Below, in pieces: positions 16,482 to 24,549 of a stretch of 52,005 bases of DNA. The notes beneath the pieces were generated by a model that was not told the DNA's origin, made no database searches, and saw only the letters and a program-made list of their open reading frames with translations. The DNA comes from JABCPE02 sp963518955 (lineage in GTDB: Bacteria; Bacteroidota; Bacteroidia; Flavobacteriales; Weeksellaceae). The stretch spans positions 1-52,005 of the forward strand of contig CAUQKI010000011.1 in assembly GCA_963518955.1 (NCBI GenBank). The letters run 5' to 3'. Both the position numbers and the translations under genes were made by a program. Each line of letters begins with the position of its first letter. Positions within the stretch are counted from its first letter, which is position 1.

Positions 16482-17327
16482 TTACTTTAATTTCAATATT
16501 TGAGATAAGGTTTTTCCATCCCAAATAAATGTTTTTTCATCTGTTTTTTGATTTATCGGAGTTTCTTTTTCATTGTCATCTTCATCGAATTCTGCTTCTT
16601 CCATTTTCATGATGATTTTAGATTTCACACCTCCTTTATCACTCGGGAAAATATATTCTTCACTATGATAAAAAACACCTGCATCTCCCACATTCATCAA
16701 CAAATCCAATGGAAAAAACTTCTTCCCATTCCACAACAAATACTGCGTACTGGTAGGGATTCCACACGCCTCGCCTGAGTTTTCTACCCTTATCACGGAT
16801 TTTATTCCTGAAAGTCCCTTGTTGTTTAGTATCTCCATACTTGTAAAATGCAGATTATCAACAAGAAAATTATGTTTATCTATTACTTTATTGTTTTCCA
16901 GCGCCAGAACCTCCATTCTCACCTGTTTATAAGCGCCACCATCTCTACTGACCGTTCCCACAGCCCCAAAAAGAAACTCTACGCCATTCTTTTTCTGATG
17001 CTCCAAAGCAAGATTTCCACCCCAGATATAGCCTTTTTTCAGCTGGTTATTTTTCTTATAACTGATTTCATACCAAGGCTCATCACGAAGCCCCACAACA
17101 TATGTATGAGTAGTGATGTTAGTAATATGAACGGCATCACCTATCTGCAGACTGTCTATTTTATTAGATTTATAATTAGGCTTTTCCCTTACTTTCGCAT
17201 CTGATACCATTACTTTTTGGGCTATTTTTTTATCAAAAGTATAATTCCCAAAATAGACTTCATCATTGTTCTGAGCTGATACCCAGATACAAAGAATAAA
17301 AAAACATAAAATTCCCAGCTTCTTCAT
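16482..17327 (-). CDS. Exported SH3-domain protein of unknown function
   Basis: 281 residues with signal peptide MKKLGILCFFILCIWVSAQ. A bacterial SH3 (SH3b) domain spans roughly residues 37-105 (VMVSDAKVREKPNYKSNKI, DSLQIGDAVHITN, KKGYIWGGNLAL). The rest is a beta-rich domain (LFGAVGTVSRDGG, CGIPTSTQYLLWNGKKFFPL) with an acidic stretch EEAEFDEDDNEKE near the end. SH3b domains often bind cell-wall peptides, but the role here is unknown. It ends 3 bases before kdsB, so the two are probably co-transcribed. Confidence 0.75.
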   Translation of the reverse strand: MKKLGILCFFILCIWVSAQNNDEVYFGNYTFDKKIAQKVMVSDAKVREKPNYKSNKIDSLQIGDAVHITNITTHTYVVGLRDEPWYEISYKKNNQLKKGYIWGGNLALEHQKKNGVEFLFGAVGTVSRDGGAYKQVRMEVLALENNKVIDKHNFLVDNLHFTSMEILNNKGLSGIKSVIRVENSGEACGIPTSTQYLLWNGKKFFPLDLLMNVGDAGVFYHSEEYIFPSDKGGVKSKIIMKMEEAEFDEDDNEKETPINQKTDEKTFIWDGKTLSQILKLK

Positions 17328-17394
17328 TGTAAAAATTTAAGCGGTTAAAAGTAAAAAAACTTTACAAACTGACCAAAAACAAAACCTTATTCAA

Positions 17395-17428
17395 AAATTT
17401 TACTCCCCATCATACACGACAGGGAGTA
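17395..17428 (-). terminator. Possible terminator after the phosphohexomutase gene
   Basis: 7-bp stem TACTCCC (17401-17407) with GGGAGTA (17422-17428) and a long 14-base loop. On the minus strand it exits into AAAATTTTT. Modest stability. Confidence 0.4.
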
Positions 17429-17432
17429 ATAA

Positions 17433-19145
17433 TTATAAACTCAAATCCTTCTTGATTTGCTGTATTTTATGGTTTAATTTATCAACTTGACCAGCATATT
17501 CGCTCTCAGATGAAATGTTACTTTTCACAGAGAAATAGAACTTAATTTTCGGCTCCGTTCCTGATGGGCGGATGGCTACTTTCGTGCCGTCTTCCGTGTA
17601 GTATATCAGCACATTAGACTTAGGAATATCGGTCATTTCTGCTTTTTCATCCTTCACTAAATCCCATGCAGTCTGCTCCTGAAAATCTTTCACAAGAACC
17701 ACTTTGGAACCTGCCAATGCTTTCACTGGATTATTACGGAAGTCTGACATCATTTTTTTGATTTCCTCTGCTCCTTCTCTTCCTTTTCTCACCACATTGA
17801 CCAGCGCCTCTTGATAAAGTCCCAAATCCTTATAAATCTCTATCATATACTGGAAAATACTGCTGCCCTGAGCCTTGCACCATGCTGCTATTTCGCAGGC
17901 AAGAAGGATAGATCCGCACGAGTCCTTGTCTCTCACGAAATCCCCTGTCATAAAGCCAAAACTCTCCTCACCTCCACAGACGAATTTTTGTTTTCCTTCA
18001 GCTTCGCGAATCATTTTACCAATCCATTTAAAGCCTGTAAGTCCTGCTTTACACTCTATTCCATATTTTTTAGCAATATCAAAGAAAATATCCGAAGTCA
18101 CAATAGTAGAACCGATGAACTCACTTCCTGTGATTTTTCCTGCTTTTTTCCATTGGTCAAGGATGTAATAAGTCAGAATTGTATTAGTCTGATTTCCATT
18201 AAGCAGCTGGATTTTCCCTTCAAGGTTTCTCACTGCGATGCCAAGTCTGTCCCCATCTGGGTCGCATCCGATGACAATATCTGCATTGGTAATTTCTGCC
18301 AAGTCCGTAGCCATCGTAAGAGCTGCTGGTTCTTCTGGATTAGGGCTTTCCACAGTTGGGAAATTTCCACTTGGAATCATCTGCTCTCTCACCAAATCCA
18401 CCTTTGCAAATCCAGCCTTTTTAAGGGCTTTAGGAATTGTAGTGTAAGTAGTCCCATGGATAGAAGTGAATACAATGTTCAGATTATCTCTCCCAACATT
18501 CTGATAAAGAGAGTTTTGCATACAAGCATCTATATAAACATCATCCTGCTCCTCGCCTATCCATTCTATCAAATCATCATTTCCATTAAACTTAATATCC
18601 TGAAATCTAACAGAATACACCTCTTTGATAATCGCCTCATCATTCGGCGGAACGATCTGCGCTCCATCATTCCAATAAACCTTGTAACCATTATATTCAG
18701 GTGGGTTGTGTGATGCTGTGAGTACGATTCCAGCATTACATTTTTTATTTCTCACCGTGAAAGAAAGCTCTGGCGTAGGGCGGTGCTCCTTGAAAAGTAA
18801 AACACGGATTCCATTAGCCGTAAGCACATCCGCTACTATTTTCCCAAATTCTTTGGAATTATTTCTCACATCGTAGGCGATAGCTACTTTGATAGTTTCG
18901 CCTTTAAACTGCTGGTGGAGGTAGTTTGCAAGTCCTTGGGTAGCTTGTCCAAGCGTATATTTATTAAGCCTATTGGTTCCCACGCCCATCACTCCGCGCA
19001 TTCCTCCTGTCCCAAATTCTAACTCTTTATAAAAAGAATCTTCCAGTTCTGCTCCATTTTCATCTATCAACTGCTGAACTTTAGTTCTTGTCTTTTCATC
19101 AAAAGACTCTGATAGCCAAAGCTTTGCCTTTTCTATTGTTGTCAT
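17433..19145 (-). CDS. Phospho-sugar mutase (phosphoglucomutase/phosphomannomutase)
   Basis: 570 residues, the long form related to Bacillus PgcA and eukaryotic PGM2. Motifs in order: GTGGMRGVMGVG, the phospho-Ser loop TASHNPPEYNGYKVYW, the metal loop GCDPDGDRLGIAV, the sugar loop GGEESFGFMTGDFVRDKD, and the phosphate loop RPSGTEPKIKFYF. It interconverts hexose 1- and 6-phosphates, feeding glycan and lipopolysaccharide precursors. The choice between glucose and mannose cannot be made here. Upstream by 17 bases is the GIN-domain lipoprotein gene on the same strand. Confidence 0.95.
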   Translation of the reverse strand: MTTIEKAKLWLSESFDEKTRTKVQQLIDENGAELEDSFYKELEFGTGGMRGVMGVGTNRLNKYTLGQATQGLANYLHQQFKGETIKVAIAYDVRNNSKEFGKIVADVLTANGIRVLLFKEHRPTPELSFTVRNKKCNAGIVLTASHNPPEYNGYKVYWNDGAQIVPPNDEAIIKEVYSVRFQDIKFNGNDDLIEWIGEEQDDVYIDACMQNSLYQNVGRDNLNIVFTSIHGTTYTTIPKALKKAGFAKVDLVREQMIPSGNFPTVESPNPEEPAALTMATDLAEITNADIVIGCDPDGDRLGIAVRNLEGKIQLLNGNQTNTILTYYILDQWKKAGKITGSEFIGSTIVTSDIFFDIAKKYGIECKAGLTGFKWIGKMIREAEGKQKFVCGGEESFGFMTGDFVRDKDSCGSILLACEIAAWCKAQGSSIFQYMIEIYKDLGLYQEALVNVVRKGREGAEEIKKMMSDFRNNPVKALAGSKVVLVKDFQEQTAWDLVKDEKAEMTDIPKSNVLIYYTEDGTKVAIRPSGTEPKIKFYFSVKSNISSESEYAGQVDKLNHKIQQIKKDLSL

Positions 19146-19162
19146 ACTTTTAATTTTATAGT

Positions 19163-19858
19163 TTATTTTTTTATTATTAATGCCTTATCTTCCTCCAAAA
19201 CTTTCTTTACAGGATTGCCCTTGTAACTTAGTTTCGCATTGTTTTTTAGTTTTCCTTCTAATTTTTCCTCCACCGAAATTTCCGCCGAAACATCATCTTC
19301 AGCCTTGATTTTCAAGTTATTTACAAACCAATATGGCGACACCATCACAGCAGAATCCCTCATCACCACCTCTGCTTCCAGCGTTTTCCCAAACATCTCC
19401 AGCCGAGCATTATCATAGAGATTTATCTCTACTTTATTGGATAAAATAGCGCCTGCAAATTTCGTATTATCTTCCATTTTCAGGCTAAAATCATCCATCA
19501 TCATTTGGCTGGAAATATTAAATTCCGCCGAATTCTGCATTTTCATTTTAGAAATTTTCCCAGAAGAATACAAAATAATATTGTACACTTCCACTCCTTC
19601 GGTTTTTCTCTTTTCGCTGATAGTCAATTCTTTATCCTTAACTTTGATTTTTAAATTTTCAAAAATATTAGGATAAGTCTCCACTGTCAGTTTATTTTCA
19701 GTGCTTTGTATATAGGACACTTTGAAATTCCCATCCAAATGCAAAGCGCTAAATTCCTCTATCTTCACCTCTTGCGTTTTTATTTCACTACCTTCGGGCT
19801 GAATTTTCCCACAAGAAATCAGCACCAAAACAACGACTATGTAGAGGAGGTTTTTCAT
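19163..19858 (-). CDS. GIN-domain (DUF2807) lipoprotein
   Basis: 231 residues. The signal ends in a lipobox VLISC (Cys at residue 16), giving a predicted lipoprotein. The DUF2807/GIN domain, a right-handed beta-helix also described as a putative auto-transporter adhesin head, starts at EFSALHLDGNFKVSYIQ and continues through repeating short strands (MKMQNSAEFNISS, MMMDDFSLKMEDNTKFAG, LYDNARLEMFGK). Function of these envelope proteins is unknown. Its start overlaps the upstream gene's end by 4 bases (ATGA), showing translational coupling. Confidence 0.85.
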   Translation of the reverse strand: MKNLLYIVVVLVLISCGKIQPEGSEIKTQEVKIEEFSALHLDGNFKVSYIQSTENKLTVETYPNIFENLKIKVKDKELTISEKRKTEGVEVYNIILYSSGKISKMKMQNSAEFNISSQMMMDDFSLKMEDNTKFAGAILSNKVEINLYDNARLEMFGKTLEAEVVMRDSAVMVSPYWFVNNLKIKAEDDVSAEISVEEKLEGKLKNNAKLSYKGNPVKKVLEEDKALIIKK

Positions 19859-20253
19859 CTATTATTCATCAAAAATTTTATAATCTGCTCTGCTTCTTCT
19901 TGGCTAAAACCATCTATTTTGCGCTTTTTATCTTCGTAATGAATCACTATTGAAGCCCATCGGTTTTTTCGCACCACTACTTCCTTTATTTTAGATTTTT
20001 CAATCTTACTTTCGGTGTTAATTAGCCAAAATTGAAGAGCAAAAATCACCAGCCAAAGCACCGCCGAAATGGTCTTAAAATGAGAAACCTTACCAAAGTC
20101 AAAATCATTCTGATACAAGTCAAACAAATAGATAGCTATAAACACAAAAGAAGCCGATAAATAAAGCAATTTATTCGTTTTCTTGTTATCTGCAATCTCG
20201 AAATATTCTGGATAACTCGTTATGGTGGTTTTCCCAAATGATATGCTGTTCAT
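19855..20253 (-). CDS. Small two-TM membrane protein
   Basis: 132 residues. A short N-terminal domain (residues 1-28) precedes two hydrophobic helices (about 29-46 and 61-80). A C-terminal domain with VVVRKNRWASIVIHYEDKKR then ends in a helix (FSQEEAEQIIKFLM). The layout recalls bacterial PH-like membrane proteins, but similarity is not strong enough to name a family. It sits one base after the glycosyltransferase stop and overlaps the GIN lipoprotein start by 4 bases, so all three are one transcript. Confidence 0.7.
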   Translation of the reverse strand: MNSISFGKTTITSYPEYFEIADNKKTNKLLYLSASFVFIAIYLFDLYQNDFDFGKVSHFKTISAVLWLVIFALQFWLINTESKIEKSKIKEVVVRKNRWASIVIHYEDKKRKIDGFSQEEAEQIIKFLMNNR

Positions 20254-20254
20254 C

Positions 20255-21208
20255 TTAAATTTGTTCTTCTATATTGTAATTTTTGTGTTCTCTATTGGTT
20301 CTGATAATCATCTCTCCGAGAAATCCTCCTATGAAAAGTAAGGTTCCCAAAATCATCATCGTCAGCGAGATGAAAAACCACGGATTATCAGCGATTAGAT
20401 GTCCGTATTGTTTGTGAACATAGACTGCTATCAGTTTGGAAACTCCAAGCCAAAATGCCGAAAGGAAGCCGATGATAAACATCAATGTACCGACCGCACC
20501 GAAAAAATGCATCGGACGCCCACCAAAACGGCTGATAAACCAAAGTGTAACCAAATCCAAAAAGCCACGGATAAAGCGCTCTGTCCCAAATTTAGAGCTT
20601 CCGTAAGGTCTTGCCTGATGCTTCACTTCTTTCTCCGTAATACGCTTAAAACCAGCATTCGCCGCCAAAACAGGAATATATCGGTGCATATCGCCATAGA
20701 CATCTATAGACTTTACGACTTGCTTTTTATAGGCTTTCAGACCGCAGTTGAAATCGTGCAGATACACTCCTGAAACCTTTCTCGCTGCTGCATTGAAGAG
20801 CTTAGACGGCAGGTTTTTAGTCATCACATTATCAAATCTTTTCTTTTTCCAGCCAGACACAATGTCATAATTTCCATTGACTACCATATCGTACAGCTCT
20901 GGAATTTCCTCTGGAAAGTCCTGTAAATCAGCATCCATTGTAATCACCACATCTCCAGACACTTTCTCAAATGCCGCATGCAGCGCCTGTGATTTCCCAT
21001 AATTTCTAGAAAATTTTATTCCATGAATATGGTCATTTTCCCTGCAAAATCCCTCTATAATTTCCCAAGATTTATCCGTACTACCATCATCTACAAACCA
21101 TATTTCATAAGAAAGCTGGTTCGCCACACACACCTTATCAATCCTAGAAAAAAGCTCTTTCAGGGATTCCTCCTCATTCAATAAAGGGATAACTATAGAT
21201 AAATTCAT
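20255..21208 (-). CDS. Family 2 glycosyltransferase, membrane-bound (GtrB/ArnC/DPM1-like)
   Basis: 317 residues. The GT-A catalytic domain covers residues 1-220: SIVIPLLNEEESLKELF, WFVDDGSTDKSW, IKFSRNYGKSQALHAA, ITMDADLQDFPEEIPEL (DAD metal site) and HRYIPVLAANAGF. Two C-terminal membrane helices follow (about 233-258 and 270-292). Such enzymes move a sugar from a nucleotide donor to undecaprenyl phosphate at the inner membrane, supplying envelope glycan modification; donor sugar unknown. First gene of the block, with a good promoter at 21232-21261. Confidence 0.9.
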   Translation of the reverse strand: MNLSIVIPLLNEEESLKELFSRIDKVCVANQLSYEIWFVDDGSTDKSWEIIEGFCRENDHIHGIKFSRNYGKSQALHAAFEKVSGDVVITMDADLQDFPEEIPELYDMVVNGNYDIVSGWKKKRFDNVMTKNLPSKLFNAAARKVSGVYLHDFNCGLKAYKKQVVKSIDVYGDMHRYIPVLAANAGFKRITEKEVKHQARPYGSSKFGTERFIRGFLDLVTLWFISRFGGRPMHFFGAVGTLMFIIGFLSAFWLGVSKLIAVYVHKQYGHLIADNPWFFISLTMMILGTLLFIGGFLGEMIIRTNREHKNYNIEEQI

Positions 21209-21231
21209 TTCTAAAAATCAAATACAATCCA

Positions 21232-21261
21232 CAAATTTACACAAAAAGAAAATAACATCAA
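21232..21261 (-). promoter_or_regulatory. Promoter of the glycosyltransferase block
   Basis: Minus strand: TTG (21261-21259), 19-base spacer, TAAATTTG (21239-21232), 23 bases before the ATG. Close to consensus. Confidence 0.7.
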
Positions 21262-21329
21262 TGCTAAATTATTTAATCACTATAAATCAAATAGTTATAT
21301 ATTTTCTCCGATTTTTAAAATTTCCATTC

Positions 21330-21359
21330 TTGGAATTAATAAATAATTCACTATATTTG
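21330..21359 (+). promoter_or_regulatory. Promoter of the SRP RNA gene
   Basis: TTG (21330-21332), 19-base spacer, TATATTTG (21352-21359). Perfect match to the Bacteroidota consensus. The RNA stem begins 5 bases later. Confidence 0.85.
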
Positions 21360-21363
21360 CCAC

Positions 21364-21456
21364 GGCAAGTCCTACACAACCAGCTCCTGAAAATCCTCCA
21401 GGGTGGGAACGCAGCAAAGGTAATCGGTTGTAGCGGTGTGATGTAGGTAGCTTGCC
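21364..21456 (+). ncRNA. ffs: Signal recognition particle RNA (4.5S-like, small bacterial type)
   Basis: The ends pair (GGCAAG 21364-21369 with CTTGCC 21451-21456). Inside, CCTACA pairs with TGTAGG and CAACC with GGTTG, forming one long hairpin. The apical domain has the SRP signature: CTCCAGG ... GGGAACGCAGCAAAGGTAA, equivalent to the GGAAG tetraloop region and asymmetric A-rich loop bound by the Ffh M domain. The 3' end is followed directly by TTTTTT, so the terminal stem doubles as part of a terminator. The extent is from base pairing; ends may shift by a few bases. Confidence 0.9.
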
Positions 21457-21496
21457 TTTTTTATTGGATAAATTTTGTTTCATATTTGTTAATTTT

Positions 21497-21523
21497 TAAG
21501 GCTTCCCAAAATGGGAAGCCTTA
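21497..21523 (-). terminator. Terminator downstream of dpp11
   Basis: 11-bp stem TAAGGCTTCCC (21497-21507) with GGGAAGCCTTA (21513-21523), loop AAAAT. It lies 18 bases past the dpp11 stop; the minus-strand exit is A-rich/T-poor, so it may instead work for the plus strand. Confidence 0.6.
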
Positions 21524-21540
21524 TTTATTATGTGATTAGA

Positions 21541-23676
21541 TTATTTCACGATTTTCATTTCATCGATAAGCCATTTAGAATCAGCAAATTTATCAATGAT
21601 GAAAAGGATGTATTTAGCATCCACCATGATATTTCGGCTGAAACGAGGGTCGTAGTTGATATCACTCATCGTTCCCTCCCACTGGCGGTCAAAATTAAGT
21701 CCAATCAAATTCCCACGAGCATCTAGCGCTGGACTTCCTGAGTTTCCTCCCGTAGTGTGGTTTGTCGCCGTGAAAGCTAACGGAACTTTACCATCTTGGT
21801 TTTTATAAATTCCATAGTCTTTTCTGTTGTAGAGGTCTATCAGTTTTTTAGGCACATCGAACTCGTAGTCGTTTGGAATATATTTTTCCATCACGCCATC
21901 TAATGTAGTCTGATAATGGTATCTGACAGCATCGGCTGGTTCAGAGCCTTTTACTTTACCATATGTCACCCTCAAAGTAGAGTTTGCATCTGGGAAGAAT
22001 TTTCTCTCTTTGTCTGTATTCATCTGAGCCGCCATGTATCTCTTCTGTAGAGCATCTATTTCAGCCTGATACTGAGTATATTTCGGTTCTACTTTTTGAA
22101 GATAAGTATCTCTGATTTCTTTATACAAACTGATTATCGGATCGCTTTTCAATGCTTTGATAAGCTCTGCTGGATTGTCCAGAACCTTCTCTGTATCGGA
22201 AGAAACATTCAGTCCATTAAGGTTTTTTCTACCTGTCAGAACAGAGTTTTTAGACCAATTTTCTACCAATTCTAAATTTTGATTCACATTTTTATACTTA
22301 TCAAAACCAGAAGGCAGGTATACTGCTGGAACTTTCTCCGCATAAAGAGCCAAAAGTTTAGCCGTCACCTTTGCATCTATCTCGCCATCATAGTTTTTAT
22401 AAAATCCTGCCAGTGCAGATGAAAACTTCTTGATGCCTGCTGGTGTAGTTTTTCCCTGCTCATAATGTTCCATAAATGCCAAAAATCTATTTGCAAGATT
22501 CAGCGTTTCTGCATTTCTAAGGAGTTCCGTAAAGTAAGCATCACTAAGAGCAAATGGAGCCTGAGTATTATACAAATGTTCAAATTCTGAAATCATTTTA
22601 GAAATTTCAGGGTTTTTCTTCGCTAAAAAGGCTTCATAGTCTTTCTTCTTCTGAACAGCATTAGACTTTTTCAGTCCTGTAGTTTCGCCTATCCATTTTT
22701 TCCAATAATTAGCCACGGAAGCATATTTAGATGCGTATTTTATTCTTGTAGCATCATCTACACGCATTTTTTCGTCTAATGTTTTCAGGGCTACATCTCT
22801 CACTGCTATTTTAGCTGGATTGGTATCGTTGATGATTTTTTCCACCGCTATAGATGGAAGATATTCATTGGTTCTACCAGGGAAACCAAACACAAAAGTA
22901 AAATCATTTTCCTTGATATCTTTGATGGAAATCGGCAGGAAATGTTTCGGTGTGTAAGGCACATTATCCTTGCTGTATTCGGCAGGTTTATTATTCTTGT
23001 CTGCATAAATTCTAAACAAAGCAAAATCTCCCGTATGACGAGGCCAAACCCAGTTGTCCGTATCAGAACCAAACTTACCGATGGACTGCGGTGGAGCGCC
23101 TACCAATCGCACATCTTTATATGTTTCTATGATGTAAGCATAGTATTTATTCCCTGCAAACATCGGTTTTATGGTAACTTTTTGGTAAGGTTCTATTTTG
23201 AACTGCTTGGTCACTTCTGCTATATTTTTAGCGATAACTGCCTCTGCTTCTCTATCTGTAAGCCCTTTGGTTCCGTTTAGGACTTGGTCTGTAACTTCCT
23301 TAATATCAACGATAAAATCCGCCGTAACACCTGGATTCGGAAGCTCTTCGCTCATATTTTTAGCCCAGAAACCATTAGTCAAAAGGTCATTTCCTACTGA
23401 TGAGTGGCTTTGGATGTTATTATATCCACAGTGGTGATTGGTCAGAAGTAGTCCCTTCGGCGATATTACCTCGCTGGTACACCCTCCATTGAACTGAGCT
23501 ACAGCATCTTTGATACTTGGTTTATTCGGATTAAAAATATCTTTTGCAGAGATTTTCATTCCTAATTTTTTCATTTCAGCCTCGTTTAGTTCCGTAGGCA
23601 TCCACATTCCTCCATACTGCTGGGAAAAAGCCATCACAGCAGGTAGCAAAGAAGTTATCAATAATATTTTTTTCAT
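21541..23676 (-). CDS. dpp11: Dipeptidyl-peptidase 11 (S46 family, Asp/Glu-specific)
   Basis: 711 residues from 23676, chosen because it opens signal peptide MKKILLITSLLPAVMAFSQ. Mature protein starts QYGGMWMPTELN, the S46 start. Catalytic residues: His82 in LLLTNHHCGY, Asp in RHTGDFALFR, Ser646 in GGNSGSPALD. S46 enzymes release dipeptides from protein fragments in the periplasm. Specificity depends on the residue 18 after the Ser: Gly in DPP7, Arg in DPP11. Here it is Arg664 (NFDRQWEG), so cleavage after Asp/Glu is predicted. Such enzymes let asaccharolytic flavobacteria live on peptides. Monocistronic. Confidence 0.92.
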   Translation of the reverse strand: MKKILLITSLLPAVMAFSQQYGGMWMPTELNEAEMKKLGMKISAKDIFNPNKPSIKDAVAQFNGGCTSEVISPKGLLLTNHHCGYNNIQSHSSVGNDLLTNGFWAKNMSEELPNPGVTADFIVDIKEVTDQVLNGTKGLTDREAEAVIAKNIAEVTKQFKIEPYQKVTIKPMFAGNKYYAYIIETYKDVRLVGAPPQSIGKFGSDTDNWVWPRHTGDFALFRIYADKNNKPAEYSKDNVPYTPKHFLPISIKDIKENDFTFVFGFPGRTNEYLPSIAVEKIINDTNPAKIAVRDVALKTLDEKMRVDDATRIKYASKYASVANYWKKWIGETTGLKKSNAVQKKKDYEAFLAKKNPEISKMISEFEHLYNTQAPFALSDAYFTELLRNAETLNLANRFLAFMEHYEQGKTTPAGIKKFSSALAGFYKNYDGEIDAKVTAKLLALYAEKVPAVYLPSGFDKYKNVNQNLELVENWSKNSVLTGRKNLNGLNVSSDTEKVLDNPAELIKALKSDPIISLYKEIRDTYLQKVEPKYTQYQAEIDALQKRYMAAQMNTDKERKFFPDANSTLRVTYGKVKGSEPADAVRYHYQTTLDGVMEKYIPNDYEFDVPKKLIDLYNRKDYGIYKNQDGKVPLAFTATNHTTGGNSGSPALDARGNLIGLNFDRQWEGTMSDINYDPRFSRNIMVDAKYILFIIDKFADSKWLIDEMKIVK

Positions 23677-23737
23677 TTTAAAAATAAAGTTTATAATTTC
23701 TCTGGGTAAAATTACACTTTTTCTCATTAAAAACGAG

Positions 23738-23762
23738 AAAAGCACGAACAAATCGTGCTTTT
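23738..23762 (-). terminator. Terminator downstream of the DUF4197 gene
   Basis: 10-bp stem AAAAGCACGA (23738-23747) with TCGTGCTTTT (23753-23762), loop ACAAA. On the minus strand it leads into TTTTCTCGTTTTT. It lies 5 bases after the stop. Confidence 0.75.
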
Positions 23763-23767
23763 AATTT

Positions 23768-24433
23768 TTATTTTCCTAAAAACTGCTGGCTGTTTTCCTT
23801 TTCATAATCCTGAATGATGTAGAAAAGCCCTGTTACCATCTGTTCCGTAGCATACTGACTTAGGGAATTGCTGGTCGTACCACTGCCCTCATTACCAAGG
23901 AGTGAGCCCAGCATAGAGTTTGCACTCGTTACATTATTGATGGCTCTCACTATCCCAAATTCATTCAGTTTTTCATCTACTTTTGGTGTAAATGCAGAGA
24001 CTAACTTATTATAAGTCTTTTCCCTCAAAATCTGAGTTGCCGTCCCTGCTTCTCCCTGCATGATACGAGATACATCATCACTGGTAAGGCTATTCACAGC
24101 GTCTACTAAAATAGGTTCTGCTATTGTAGCCGTAAAAGAGGCTGTTTCCGCTATATATTCTTTTTCTTTTTTAACCAAATCTGGAGAAATTTTTCCCAAA
24201 ACACTGTTCATTTTTTTCAAACCAGAAGGCATAGCACTGTCAATCAATGGACTCTGAAGAAATGCATTTTTATCCTTAAAGACCTTCATCCCTTTGGAAA
24301 CTCCACCTAATAAAACTCTTTTGATCACTGCTACTCCTATGACTGATGTAGCTATCGCTGTGCAGGACTGCACTGCCGCCACTCCCACTGCTACCGCTGC
24401 CACTGAAGAGATTATTACTGTTCTTACTTTCAT
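23768..24433 (-). CDS. DUF4197-domain exported protein
   Basis: 221 residues. A hydrophobic N-terminus (residues 5-25) contains a Cys in AVQSCTA that may act as a lipobox. The DUF4197 domain follows: VSKGMKVFKDKNAFLQSP, KIRIPLP-like LIDSAMPSGLKKMNSVLG, IAEPILVDAVNSLTSDDVSRIM and the conserved KTYNKLVSAFTPKVDEKLNEFG. The family is widespread in Proteobacteria and Bacteroidota envelopes with no known function. Single gene closed by a terminator. Confidence 0.85.
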   Translation of the reverse strand: MKVRTVIISSVAAVAVGVAAVQSCTAIATSVIGVAVIKRVLLGGVSKGMKVFKDKNAFLQSPLIDSAMPSGLKKMNSVLGKISPDLVKKEKEYIAETASFTATIAEPILVDAVNSLTSDDVSRIMQGEAGTATQILREKTYNKLVSAFTPKVDEKLNEFGIVRAINNVTSANSMLGSLLGNEGSGTTSNSLSQYATEQMVTGLFYIIQDYEKENSQQFLGK

Positions 24434-24489
24434 AGAATTACATTTAAATGTTGGAAAAATGACAAAATTCTTGCCAAAATTTTATTTTT

Positions 24490-24523
24490 CAAAAAAAACC
24501 TTGCCACAAAATTATGGCAAGGT
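24490..24523 (-). terminator. Terminator downstream of the repeat fibre gene
   Basis: 9-bp stem ACCTTGCCA (24498-24506) with TGGCAAGGT (24515-24523). On the minus strand it is followed by eight T residues. Strong intrinsic terminator, 27 bases after the stop. Confidence 0.85.
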
Positions 24524-24549
24524 AAGTAAAATATTGAAATAATATGATA

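Noticed and set aside
17811..18713. 300-codon plus-strand frame
   Set aside because: It lies fully opposite the phosphohexomutase gene, has no family similarity or promoter, and its Cys/Ser/Phe-rich composition is typical of antisense reading.
21295..21483. Minus-strand frame covering the SRP RNA
   Set aside because: The interval is explained by a structured RNA with its own plus-strand promoter.
21484..21540. Riboswitch in the gap between the SRP RNA and dpp11
   Set aside because: Only a simple terminator hairpin is present; no aptamer-like structure or downstream target on that strand.
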